Notes: generated by a model from the letters alone, not told the origin. Numbered from the stretch's first letter, positions 16,279 through 40,000 are shown. The stretch is DNA of 40,000 bases from Chrysomallon squamiferum (GCA_012295275.1 CM022677.1:19799041-19839040), one strand, 5' to 3'. Numbers and translations are program-made.

Positions 16279-17024
16279 TTTATTAAGAGAAATAATGATA
16301 GTGGTTTCGGAGCATTTGTGTTAATAGTAGAAGTGGTAGAAATACAGATAAAAGTAGTAGTAGTAGTAGTAGTGATGGTGGTAGTAGCATCAGTAATAGT
16401 TGCAATAGTAGTAGGAATAGTTGTAACTGGCAGTAGTAGTGGGTGGTGATGGTAAAAGTAGTAACAGTTAGTGGTGGTGGTGGTGACTAGTAGTAGTAGT
16501 AGCAGTATATAAAGTAGTAGTATTAACAGAACTAATAACAACAACTGTATTGATAGTAGCAATAGCAGTAGCTGTAGAGGCTGAAGTATTACTCAAAGAG
16601 CAGCAGTAGTAGTGGTAGAAATTAAGTATAAACAGAGTGGTGATGTAATAGTAATTTAGTAGCAGATATTAACAGAAATAGCAGAAGTTCCAATGATGTT
16701 ATTGGTGATGGATTAGTAGTAATAGATGTCATCATAAATAGTAGTAGAACAGTTCCAATGGAATTAATTGTATTAGTAGTAACTGTATCAGTAGTAATAA
16801 CAACAATAACAGTAATAATAGTAGTAATATTAGTAAACAATAGTAACAGTAGTAATAATAATAGTAATAGTGGTAATAATAGTAGCAATAGTAGTAATAG
16901 TAGTAGCAATAATAGTAATAATAGTAGCAATAATAGTAATATTAGTAGTAGTAGTAGTAACAGAATATAATAACAGTAGCAACAATAGTAGTAATAGTTG
17001 TGATACCATCAAGATGTGAGACGT
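16279..17024 (-). other. ILF2: Probable ILF2 3' UTR with a trinucleotide-rich body
   Basis: This is the stretch between the ILF2 stop codon and the first AATAAA I see on the minus strand (16279-16284). About 16340-17000 is imperfect AGT/AAT trinucleotide repeat. The UTR extent is inferred from the poly(A) signal only. Confidence 0.35.
16340..17000 (+). repeat. Imperfect AGT/AAT trinucleotide tract
   Basis: A long degenerate triplet region just below the ILF2 stop codon, probably within its 3' UTR. Confidence 0.9.
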
Positions 17025-27018
<9,994 letters not shown>

Positions 27019-27743
27019 ATTGTATCACTGTTCAGCGTCCGGAAGTTCAATCGAAACGCAGGAAGTGCGGAGCATTAACTGGGTTTGAGTATTTAATTGA
27101 AGGGCTTACGAATACGTTTACAAAAGAAAGAAAGAAACGAACAGTCCAGAACAGTCAATAAATTATATATTTTATTATAAATAAATATTGAAACTGGATT
27201 ATACTAATAATTTTTTTCTTTTCGTCTTTCATCTTTTCGATTAAACAATCTAAAATAGCAATGGAGGAATTTACAAAAATAATAAATGTGTTAACCCGGA
27301 TGTGTATATTTTCGGGTTCACGTCACAAAAGCAGACAGTTCAACTTGAGAAACGTTTTTTTTTTTTTTTTTCCTTTTGATTTTTATCATGAATGAAGTTT
27401 AGAGGATGCTGTGGTGATAACAACATTCTGGACTTTGGAAAGGTTATAACTTACTGACATACACGTTTTCCATTTATATATCGCACCACTCAGTAACATT
27501 ACAAAGATTAATTGAATCGGTATTGTCAATGTCATTGTCAGTTACTGAGTTGGTTTAAACGTTATTGATTTGTTGCATTAAATTAACCGTTTTTAACGTT
27601 AAAAATAATTGGTTTTAGGAACGACAGAACACTTTAACTTGATAGTTTATTCAAAGGCAATTTAAAAATAAAAAAAATAGTGTGAAGTAAATTTTTGATA
27701 ATTAAATTACTTAGTTTTCAACATAGATTAACCCGATTTTAAG
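27019..27743. promoter_or_regulatory. Bidirectional ILF2-PEMT promoter region
   Basis: This is the interval between the ILF2 start codon (minus) and the presumed noncoding first exon of PEMT (plus). It holds ETS/GABP-type sites CCGGAAGT (27039-27046), AGGAAGTG (27060-27067) and CCCGGATG (27295-27302), plus a CRE-like ACGTCA (27320-27325). It lacks the long microsatellites found nearly everywhere else. Such clusters are common in TATA-less divergent housekeeping promoters. Transcription starts are not visible from sequence. Confidence 0.55.
27340..27743 (+). other. PEMT: Putative noncoding 5' exon of PEMT ending at a GTAAGT donor
   Basis: The PEMT start codon follows directly on a splice acceptor (TTCATAG, ending 29003), so an upstream noncoding exon is expected. 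The strong donor AAG|GTAAGT at 27743/27744 is the best candidate. Spliced here, an in-frame TAA lies just upstream of the ATG, which supports 29004 as the true start. The left edge of this exon is a guess. Confidence 0.4.
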
Positions 27744-28052
27744 GTAAGTTATTTTTAAGTGCTATAATTAATAATAATAATTGAGTGTGTGTCTTCATAA
27801 ATTACCGACTTATATATAGATATAAATAGGTATAAAAGAATTATTATTTGTATATGTTTTTCGACAGTGATTAAATTAAACTGGAAGTGTATTTTTAAGG
27901 GATTATAATGATGTGCTTGTGTATCTTCATAAAACAGCTCGTTTATATTTATCTAGTCTACCATGTTTTATTATGGCTATATTTTATTATATATAGTATC
28001 AGATATACCATGTGTTTAAAGACAACTCATACTAAGTAATAAATATTCTAGA

Positions 28053-28535
28053 CATTTTATTTAAAAGCACGGGTTTAGAAAATCTAATGAAAAATATAAG
28101 TAAATAAAAATAATAATAATAATTAAAAAAAAGAGTGAAGAGCAAATTAAAAACTGTTTTGTTTCGAAATCTCAGATACAATTCATACTAAATTGCTGAA
28201 AAATCAGGTAATCAAAATACTTGATAAACACAAAGAATTTAGTAGAATTATATCTATAAAAAAGAAAGTAACTGAAACATTTGTTTGTATTTTAAAATAA
28301 TATTAGTTCTGAATTCAACCCAAACCTGTATTCACCACTACTTAGATCATCAGGAAAAAAGAATGAATACATTATAGGAATGTGACAATGAATGATGAAG
28401 TAGTATTTGTATCTGAGATTTCAAAACAAAACAGTTTTTAATTTGCTCTTCACTCTTTTTTTTAATTGTTATTATTATTTTTATTTACTTATATTTTTCA
28501 TTAGATTTTCTAAACCCGTGCTTTTAAATAAAATG
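28053..28535. mobile_element. Palindromic (foldback/MITE-like) element in PEMT intron 1
   Basis: The arms 28053-28190 and 28401-28535 are near-perfect reverse complements (for example AAAGCACGGGTTTAGAAAAT against ATTTTCTAAACCCGTGCTTT), with a spacer of about 210 bp. No clear target-site duplication is seen next to CATTTTATTT. Transcribed, it would form a hairpin of about 135 bp. Confidence 0.7.
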
Positions 28536-28800
28536 AAAAGTAAATAATCTAAATATGAATTAGATTGTCTGAATTAACCAGAATGACTATAAAATGACAA
28601 TTACTTACTAGACATAACAATAAAACTGAGATAAAATTTTTTTTTTTTTTTCTGTTATGCCTATAAACAAGCAACAATGAATGAAGGTATTGACTCTACA
28701 CCCAGACATATAGCCACAAAGACATAAACTTACATATACTTGCAGAAACTTACACACACATACGTATTCACAGACACTGAGACAGCCAGATACATTTACG

Positions 28801-28835
<35 letters not shown>

Positions 28836-29003
28836 GGAAAATGTGCATAATCAACATCATCATATGCATTATCATTATCATCATTGCTTCCTTTCTTTAT
28901 TTGCAGTCTTCTGTTAATAGAAAATACAGCCTCTAATCCCTTCTTCTGCCTGTTTGTTTCTGAGTAGAAGAATAAGATTTGTATTTTCTTTTTCTTTTCA
29001 TAG

Positions 29004-32196
<3,193 letters not shown>

Positions 32197-32559
32197 ACCT
32201 GCTTCAAAATATCCTGAATTATGACTCATCTGAGATCAATAACATTATTTAAATATTATTTTAATTTTTTTTATGCCTTAATATCTATACAATATCTGAT
32301 TTTATTTAATTACTAAACATGTTGATATTACGGAAAAAAAAAAAAAAAAAAAAAAAAATATTAATAATAAAATATAAATATAATCTTAAAAACATATTAA
32401 CAAATGAAATAAATATTATTTTAATATCTTTTAAATAACTGTATTTTATAAGCTCAATATTACTGTTTTTTTTTATTATTTTTAAACATGTTCAGATTAT
32501 GTTATAAAAAAAATATATTTTAATAATAATAATAATAATAATGTTAAAAATTTATTTTT

Positions 32560-33110
32560 AAAATTCAGGTATGTTATAAAATAAATATATTTTATCTATA
32601 CCCAATATTATTGTTATTTTTTATATTGTAAAGTATTCAGGTATGATATAAAATAAATATATTTTATCTATACCCAATATTATTGGGTTTTTTTTCTTTT
32701 TAAAGTATTCAGGTATGTTATACAATAAATATATTTTATCTATACCCAATATTACTGTTATTTTTTTTTTTTTTTTTTAAAGTATTCAGGTATGTTATAA
32801 AATAAATATATTTTATCTATACCCAATATTATTGTTATTTTTTTTCTTTTTAAAGTATTCAGGTATGTTATAAAATAAATATATTTTATCTATACCCAAT
32901 ATTATTGTTATTTTTTTTATTTTAAAGTATTCAGGTATGTTATAAAATAAATATATTTTATCTATACCCAATATTATTGGGGTTTTTTTCTTTTTAAAGT
33001 ATTCAGGTATGTTATACAATAAATATATTTTATCTATACCCAATATTACTGTTATTATTTTTTTTTTTTTAAAGTATTCAGGTATGATATAAAATAAATA
33101 TATTTTTATA
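32560..33110 (+). repeat. 72-bp array downstream of PEMT, each unit with AATAAA
   Basis: Eight good units begin ATTCAGGTATGTTATAAAAT (32565, 32636, 32706, 32785, 32858, 32929, 33000, 33077), spaced 70-79 bp, each with AAAATAAATATATTTTATCT. More decayed units run to about 33400. Confidence 0.9.
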
Positions 33111-33399
33111 CCCTCTATGATTCTTTTTTAAGAATTTGGAGCTATGTAATGAAATAAATATATTTTACCTCTTCCCAATATGATTGTTATTTTCATCTTT
33201 TTTAATGTATTCTGAGGTATGATATAAATTTTTTTAATATGATTCTTTTTAAGAATTTGCCATGTAATGAAATAAATATATTTTACCTCTTCCCAATATG
33301 ATTGTTATTTTCTTCTTTTTCAATGTATTCTGAGCCATTTAATAAAATAAATATATTTTCATAGATTCAATATGTTTGTTATTTTCTTCTTTTTACAGT

Positions 33400-35809
33400 A
33401 TTCTGTTGTCATATGACTAAATTAGATAAGTAAATACTTTTACAAGCTTTCAGTTTTCAACTTTATAAAGCATTCAGTGATTTTGTAACAGAATACACTA
33501 TATTTCATAACTACAGTGTGACTAATGAATAAATTAAATATTTTTACTTTAATTTTTAATTTAATTTTATTTTTAATTTTTTAATATTTTTTTTAATATT
33601 TTTTTTCTAATCTGTACTTTGGGGGGGGGGGAAGATAATTGCTTTAAAATAATTATTTTATTTTATTCTTTGTCTAAAACGTTTTGTGATGAATGAATAA
33701 ATTTTTTATTTTTTTTTTTTTTTTTTTTTTTAAATTAATTGTTTCATTTTCGTATTAACAGTACTTAAAAAAGTCTTGAATTTTTCATGTTTTCCAAACA
33801 CTGTTTTATTTCCTAGTATACTTTTAAACTGATTTAATTTATTACTTTTTACTTATAGAATACCTTTTAGCTAGTAGTTAATAATTAGATATGAGTAGTA
33901 CATTTGTTTTCCTTATAAGTAGTAATTAGTAACTAGTCTATATATATATATATATATATTTAGTAAATGTATACACACTGGACCTCACTAATACGACAAG
34001 CTCAGTGTAAAAATAAATAAAGAAAAAACAAATAATTCAGATTACTGGTACAATACTGCTGATATCAAGTCAACCTTCATAAGCACAAACCTATTTCAGG
34101 TTTTACTGAAATACATGTATAAACCTAATTCAGTCTTGGAACTGGGACTGGAAAAATTGAACATGCTAATCACAGCTAGCTGTTGTGAAGCACGTCTACG
34201 ACGGGCACGCTTTCTGAAAGACAAGTGGGCGTGTCTCTCGCAGAAGAGTTCTGGGGGAAAGGAAAGTGAAAGGCATTCTTGTTACGACTGTCCAGCATAT
34301 TGAATCGTAATGAGTTAAATTCAGTCTCACTGAAACTGGCATAAACCTAGTGGAGGATTCTTCTTTGTTATGTCCGAGATCTTTAACAATATGTCTGCTA
34401 TGATATATGCCATAAAAATATTCAGTCTGTCATTGAAATAAAATATTTCCTTCATTCAGATGTTAACATGTATTCACTGTACCATAGTGCGCGCGCGCAC
34501 ACACACACACACTTACAAACATTATATTATTATTATTGTTTAATGATATTTATTTATTTTGTTATTTATGTATTTATTTATTTATTGCATTATAATTGTT
34601 ATTGTTGTTGCTGCTGCTGTTATTCTTCATGTTGTTATTTTTTTTATTTCTTTATTTATGATTACTTTTTGCTACTTTTCTTTATGTTCTCAAAAACCCT
34701 ATGAAAATCAGCACATACATAGCTCAAATCTTGCCTGTATAATAACCTCATCCAAATATTGTGCACTACAAAGGCAAAATAATAATAAAAATGAGTTGTT
34801 TAATTCTGAAAACTAAGCGAGTCCAACGTTTGGTAAGTAGGATCTGTGTCTCTCCTTTAGTGACAATTTGTTTTTTTGATAACAAATAATATGAAATCAA
34901 ATTTTAGTTTTCATAAATAAGTTTGATGTTATGGTTGATAACTTAAATACGTTTTTATAATGTTGTTCTTAAATACGATCTGTTCAAAAAGTATGGTAGG
35001 CAACCGTTACTGTGATGTAATTAATACAATCCCAGTGTTGGTGACGTCACCATATTTTACATATCACTTTATTATGACGTTATTACTGAAATGTACGTAT
35101 TCGTCACGTCACCATATTATTTCGTACAATACCGCACGTTAAATGATTATGAACATAGCTACTGAAATGAACGTATTCGTGACCATATTTGTACAACATC
35201 GCAGTGCATCTCTGTTACGAGCGAGCAAAGCTTTTAAGTTTTTTTCCTGTGATTGAATAAGAAAGAGATACATACAGCTCTGTATGCAGTATTTTATTTT
35301 ACGATGTTAAGAACATATGATGAATATGATATAAAACTGAACTAACATCATAATTATGAATTATTCAGACGAGACCATGCAACATGAAACCTCTTTGATT
35401 TTAATGGCGTGTCCGTATGAATAAGAAAGAGATATTACATACACTTGTGTATGCGATATCTCATCAATTTTACAGTGTTATGAATACACCACTACATCCA
35501 TTTAGTTTTCACTGCCGCTGCTGCTGGTGTAGAAGTGTTTCAGTGGCGACGACATTGTGTTGATGTTGCCTGCAGCTGTTGTAAATGATCAGATCAAAGA
35601 AAAGTCTTTCTTATTCTTGGTTATAAAATTTTCGCATTCATTAAAATCACATTTTATCTCGGTTTCTCATTGGTTTAATAATGAGTGAGTTGGAATGTAT
35701 TAATACCAGACTGATTTCTCTTGCGTGGATTTCAAAATACTGCAGTCACCTACCCGCTCAACACCAAAATGATATCAGCAATGAAGGTAAAAATAACATA
35801 AATATTTAT

Positions 35810-35893
<84 letters not shown>

Positions 35894-36160
35894 TTATTTA
35901 TCGTTGTCTGTTTTGTCTTTATATCTATCTACCTGTGTGTGTGTTGGTATGTATATATACACACATGCACACTTATATACATACATACATACATGCATCC
36001 ATGCATACATGCATCCATACATACATACACACATACATACATACATACACACATACATACATACATGCATACATACATGCATACATACATATACACATAC
36101 ATACACACATACATACACACACACATACATACACGCATACATTCTTACATACATACACAC
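33400..36160. other. Intergenic stretch with no supported gene
   Basis: AT-rich sequence with a G10 run at 33620, an alternating GC/AC stretch at 34488-34512, and imperfect direct repeats at 35040-35210 (CGTCACCATATT, CTGAAATG-ACGTATTCGT) and 35250-35490 (TGAATAAGAAAGAGATA twice). Open frames at 34115-34303 and 35681-35800 have no recognisable content. Confidence 0.6.
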
Positions 36161-36170
36161 ATACATGCAT
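35815..36170 (+). repeat. (CT)n followed by (CATA)n
   Basis: CT run 35815-35889 and CATA/CACA tetranucleotides 35968-36170, ending at the SINE candidate. The long open frames here on both strands are repeat translations. Confidence 0.95.
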
Positions 36171-36385
36171 ATCGCTTGTTGTCTTGATGGCTGAACGGTA
36201 ACATCGTCTGTCTTCGGAGTGCGTGCGAATGGGCGCCATACGTTCGAGTCTCGTCAGCGGCATCTGACGGGTTTGTGAGGTCGTGATTGGACTTTGTCCT
36301 CCTGCGCCAGTGCGTTCCCGAATATTGTCAAAGTGCAGAGTCTATTCAGACGTACATATTCAAAATCCTAAAACTACATACATAC
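36168..36385 (+). mobile_element. tRNA-derived SINE candidate
   Basis: It has an A-box-like TGGCTGAACGG (36188-36198) and a B-box-like GTTCGAGTCTC (36242-36252), about 54 nt apart. A GC-richer non-tRNA body and an A/ACATAC-rich end follow. The arrangement is that of a pol III promoter in a SINE. No intact cloverleaf is evident, so it is not called as a tRNA gene. Confidence 0.55.
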
Positions 36386-36495
36386 ATACAAACCGCTGGT
36401 TTTTTTTTTTTTTTTTTTTTATGTTGATTATTTTGTGACGTTGTCGATAACAAACTACCTCATTGTCACTGTTGCCATCATGATTGTCATTACAG

Positions 36496-38667
36496 GTACT
36501 CTACTGTCAGTTTGTTGCCATGGTAATACTGCAATTCTCCTTCACTGTTTACGGATATGAAGGGAAGCATTCTTCTTATTATTGTTGTTGTCGTCGTCAT
36601 TGTTGTTATTTTTCTTGTTGTTACTGTCGTTCTTACCATTGTCATTATTTACGTATTTATTTATTTATTTGGTTATCATTACTCCTATTATTATCATTAT
36701 TATTGTTAATATTGTTGTTGTTGTTGTTGTCGTTGTCGTCGTTGCTGTTTTTTTTTTTCTTTTTCTTCCTAGCACTGGTACATTTTTTTCTGCTATTTTA
36801 TTATTAGTAGTAGTAACAGTAGTAGTAATAGTAGTAGTAGTAGCAATAAAATAATTAAAATTAATATATGATTAAAATAAAATAAAATAAAATAAATAAA
36901 ATAAAATAAAATAAAATAAAAATAAAAATAAAATAAAATAAAATAAAATTTCTGGAACACAGGTTGTGAAAATAAACAAATCGTCGATCCTTTTGCAAAG
37001 ACAAATAAAAAAAAGGCAGTTTGGAGGAGATGTGAAACAGTGCCTGGTGTGCACCTCTGGGCTGGGGAAAATAATAAAAAAATAAACGTCGTTGACGTAG
37101 GTGATAAAATTCTACACCTAATTCTACACCTTTTAAATTATTGTGATTTTAATTTTATGTCTGATGCGTGCCGTTAATTATGTTCCTCGTTAAGACGTGA
37201 CGTTGTAGATGTTGCTGCTGATAACGTTGATGCTGTTATTATTACATGTGGTGTATTTCCGGTCCATGCTTTTAATTGTGTTTTTCGTTTATGGCGATGC
37301 TGCTTGCTGCTGCAACTACTGACAGACGACGTTGTTGTTGATGATGTAACCTTGAAATAACGTTGTTGATGACGTTGTTAGGATGTTGAACATTTCTAGT
37401 ATGTATTGTCAGTATGATTATGACTTGTCGATGTTCATGATGCTATAATTATTGCTGTCAGTGAACGTTCAGACGATATGACGTTGTTGATGACGTACGC
37501 TTCTGACAAACTTGATTAATGATACTTACGATAACGACTTATTGTTGATGATGTTGCTGTTGTTGCTGTCAATGCAAGTTTAAACTGAATACAGAGTTAA
37601 CCTCGCTTAGGTCGTCGGCGTTAACGTCGTCAGAGTGCGTAGGTCGTCACCTTAGCCAACGTCCCGATTTTCTGTAACGTTGTTCACAATAAAATATCCC
37701 TGTCTGATGCTGTATCGTGACGCGCGAAAAAATCAAACAATTCCTATCGGTATTTTGTCGCATCTCGACTAAAAAACTTGAAAAAAAAATCAATGGTTTC
37801 TAAAAAAACCAAAAAAAAACACGGTTAGAATGCACCATTAGTCGTTACGTGACGCTTGGTTCGAAGTAACACAAACCGCTGTTAACATATAACTCTAGGA
37901 TATCCTTGGGCAAACTAATGTTGTGTGCACACACACACAGACACGACTGTTTCCAGGAAAAAATCAATAAAGCGTTTCGTCGAAACAGTCTCGCACAATT
38001 TACCTGCTATTCCAACTTTGTTGGCAACGGATATAGACGGGCCGTGTGCGTTGGGATATCGACATGCACGTGATTTGCCTCGCGTGTGGGTTGCCTTGAA
38101 TTCAAAATACTATTTTGGAAAGCGGCGCTAACGATACGGACTTTTTTTTTTGTTTTTTTTGGTGTACAAAATGGCGACTAGCGGAAAGAGACGGCTAATA
38201 ACGAAGACTTACACGGAGAAGTGTGAAATAATTAAGTACTGTGAAGCCAGTCCTGGCGAGAAAAAATGTCTGACGGCGGACAGATTCAAGATTCCCCGCA
38301 CAACGTTAAACGACATTTTAAAACACAAATGAAAAAAAGCGATCGAGGCCATCGAGAAGGGTGAGCACGCAGATTCAAGAAAAGGCGGTATGAACTGCAT
38401 CAAGCACGTGACGTTTAAAGATGGCGTCTTCGCTCTTATTGACCGGCTTCGATAATAATGATACGCAGCACAGAAGCGAGATGTATGGACGACGCGCGAG
38501 AGTTCAATAGCTCTACTGCAGCGTCACTATGAACCGTATGTTTTCAATGCACGCGGTTCCGTGCAAACTCTAGGAGAATTCGCCACGATGATAAATCGTC
38601 ATTTTGCCGACTTACATTTTCAAGTAGTCATTATGACGACTTAGCAATTTCTCGTCATATCTCTAAC

Positions 38668-38699
<32 letters not shown>

Positions 38700-39156
38700 G
38701 TAGTTGTTACTATCATTATTATTATTATTACTATTATTATTATTATTATTATTATTATTGTTGTAGTTGTTACTATCATTTTCATCATTACCGGTTATTT
38801 TCATTATTATTATTAAACTGGCATCTCTTGCTGAAGTTGTTGTATTTGTTGCTGATAAATGGCTGTTTTTGCTGTTGTTTGTTGTTGTTGTTATTACTAT
38901 TGTTTTTGTTTTTCTTGTCAGGACCGGTTGAATTTCAATTACCACATAAACTGGCATCTCTGCTGACAGTTAAGAGCGAAGTGAAACTACGTTGGATAAA
39001 TGGGTATGTTTTTGTTGTCGTTGTTGTTGTTGTTGCAGTTGTTTTTGTTTTTCTTCTCAGTGTCGTTGTAGTTGTCACAGTTGTTGTTATTATTTATCAT
39101 CATTATCATTATTAAAATTAATATTATTGTTATAATTGTTATCATCATCATCATCA

Positions 39157-39199
<43 letters not shown>

Positions 39200-39581
39200 C
39201 GTAACAGAGCGAAGGCAACATTCACTTGTGCTGAAAAATCAAAGTTCGTGTTGGAAGTCAGTGAAATAGGAGGCGAAATTTATTCGAATTTTACCCTCTA
39301 CCATTTTGGAATGATTGCTGACGAAAAGTCTTTTCACAAACCTCCATTCCCATTTAAACGGGACCAGCTGAACGAATTCGTCTTCCGTTTCGAGACTGAG
39401 AATATAGTGGTAAGCAGTTTTTTCTTTTTTGTTTTTGGACATAACGAAATCCGGGGTCGTCTGCTGGAATGCTACTTTCATCTGTTTCTTCAGTTCACTT
39501 ATTAAGGGTGGGGGGAAACAAACAACAGAATCTCTTATAATGTTAAATCGAATGGCTAAATTATATTCCTTCATTCTTGTG

Positions 39582-39640
<59 letters not shown>

Positions 39641-39795
39641 TTATCGGTTTATTCAACTATTTTGTTAATTGTAAGATATCTATTCTACCATATGTCTCTG
39701 TTGATATGTATCTTCTTGATCTGCAGAATGGATTCTGCGCAGAAAGGCACATTACTCTATTTCCATTTGAACGTAACAATGAAAATAGCTCTTAA
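36496..39795 (+). CDS. Galectin-like copy 3, plus strand, exon 2 lost
   Basis: Exons at 36496-36562 (signal segment VLYCQFVAMVILQFSFTVYG), 38922-39003 (PVEFQLPHKL, VKLRWIN), 39208-39409 (AKATFTCAEKSKFVLEV, FTLYHFG, FPFKRDQLNEFVFRFETENI) and 39727-39795 (NGFCAERHITLFPFERNNEN, SS, stop) total 420 nt, in frame. The FPFKR-x-Q-x-NEFVFRFE stretch is the most galectin-like in the family. The Cys-rich exon 2 was not found. The signal exon ends in phase 1 and the PVEF exon needs exactly one base, so a direct join is in phase. However, the old GC donor is now GGAAGC, which is not a standard donor, so expression is doubtful. The intron between them holds a Tigger remnant. Confidence 0.45.
38171..38455 (+). 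mobile_element. Tigger/pogo-type transposase N-terminus (CENP-B-like HTH), broken
   Basis: The frame begins MATSGKRRLITKTYTEKCEI, continues IIKYCEASPGEKKCLTADRF and KIPRTTLNDILKHK, then TGA (38330), and continues in the same frame with KKAIEAIEKGEHADSRKGG and KHVTFKDGVFALIDRLR before double stops. The first part is the psq-like helix-turn-helix; the second matches the start of the CENP-B second DNA-binding domain. It is a dead copy. GC content (with CpG) is higher than its surroundings, and the whole element may span about 37600-38660. Confidence 0.65.
38665..38760 (+). repeat. (ATT)n tract, twice, with unique spacer
   Basis: Two ATT runs are separated by and followed by GTAGTTGTTACTATCATT, so the block itself is duplicated. 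Confidence 0.9.
38922..39003 (+). CDS. Galectin-like copy 3, exon PVEF
   Basis: This 82-nt exon has a GTCAG acceptor and a GTATGT donor. It encodes PVEFQLPHKLASLLTVKSEV and KLRWIN. A partial duplicate of its middle part lies about 130 bp upstream (38815-38840). Confidence 0.5.
39208..39409 (+). CDS. Galectin-like copy 3, main domain exon
   Basis: This 202-nt exon has an AACAG acceptor and a GTAAGC donor. It encodes AKATFTCAEKSKFVLEVSEI, YSNFTLYHFGMIADEK and FPFKRDQLNEFVFRFE. It is open across all 67 codons with good codon structure, in a region where other frames are repeat-derived. Its length and phases equal those of 8943-9147 to within one codon. Confidence 0.6.
39727..39795 (+). CDS. Galectin-like copy 3, last exon
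   Basis: This 69-nt exon has a CTGCAG acceptor and enters in phase 0. It encodes NGFCAERHITLFPFERNNEN, SS, stop. It is unlike the last exon of copies 1 and 2, so it may be a replacement exon. Its 3' part is repeated twice downstream. Confidence 0.4.
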   Translation, partial: NGFCAERHITLFPFERNNENSS

Positions 39796-39990
39796 ATACC
39801 GTTATAAATATACATCATGAAACATACTAGAACGCATGGATTTCCCTTTCAACGTAACAATGAAAATAGCTCTTAAATACTTTTGTAAACATATCTGATG
39901 AAACATACAAGAACGAATGATTTTCCATTTGAACTTAGCAATGAAAATAGTTCTTAAATACCTAAACATATTTGATTAAACATCCTGGAA
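39750..39990 (+). repeat. Three tandem copies of the 3' end of galectin-like copy 3
   Basis: A unit of about 78 bp contains TTTCCATTTGAACGTAACAA, TGAAAATAGCTCTTAAATAC and GAAACATAC-AGAACG. The first includes the coding end and stop; the next two are 3' flank. Confidence 0.8.
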
Positions 39991-40000
39991 AGAAGGAATA

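Noticed and set aside
32813-33043. Minus-strand frame with GIDKIYLFYNIPEYF repeats
   Set aside because: It is the 72-bp array downstream of PEMT read on the other strand (24 codons per unit).
34115-34303. 62-aa frame starting MYKPNSVLELGLEKLN
   Set aside because: It has no recognisable motif, no splice or neighbour context, and AT-rich surroundings typical of the non-coding sequence here.
36186-36260. Functional tRNA gene
   Set aside because: The A and B boxes are only approximate and the sequence between and around them does not fold into an obvious cloverleaf with an acceptor stem, so a SINE is the better reading.
35681-36263. Long overlapping open frames on both strands with HTYI/VCMYVC/SLSL repeats
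   Set aside because: They are translations of CT and CATA microsatellites in several frames and contain no non-repeat protein sequence.

Overview
This is nuclear DNA from a multicellular animal, most likely an invertebrate. The genes are split by GT-AG introns, the sequence is AT-rich, and it is crowded with micro- and minisatellites and small transposon remnants. The two recognisable housekeeping genes fit an invertebrate such as a mollusc or another lophotrochozoan, but the sequence alone does not settle the phylum. Almost all long open frames in the window are translations of simple repeats, not genes.

Layout. (1) 1-13.4 kb holds two tandem copies (about 0.8-6.6 kb and 6.7-13.4 kb) of a segment that carries a minus-strand, five-exon gene for a small secreted protein with a divergent galectin-like domain. 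The right copy is open through every visible exon (651 nt, in frame). The left copy has two one-base deletions and looks like a pseudogene. Each copy has its own tandem-repeat expansions, and both contain a LINE 3' end. (2) 12.8-14.4 kb is a 25-bp minisatellite and its decayed edge; 14.4-16.3 kb has no recognisable gene. (3) 17.0-27.0 kb, minus strand, is ILF2 (NF45), with 14 coding exons that I can place base by base. One internal exon is not visible, and the reading phases of its neighbours prove it should exist. (4) About 27.0-27.7 kb is a compact head-to-head promoter. (5) 29.0-32.2 kb, plus strand, is PEMT (phosphatidylethanolamine N-methyltransferase), with six coding exons giving 198 aa, followed by a 72-bp repeat array in which each unit carries an AATAAA. 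(6) 34-40 kb is repeat-rich. It holds a tRNA-derived SINE candidate, a broken Tigger/CENP-B-type transposase fragment, and a third, plus-strand member of the galectin-like family that appears to have lost one exon.

How the parts relate. ILF2 is an RNA-binding partner of ILF3/NF90 in the nucleus, and PEMT makes phosphatidylcholine in the ER. They are linked here by a shared promoter region rather than by pathway. The galectin-like copies lie on both sides of the ILF2-PEMT pair in opposite orientations. They are the most novel content of the window: a fast-evolving secreted lectin-like family caught in duplication, decay and exon loss.
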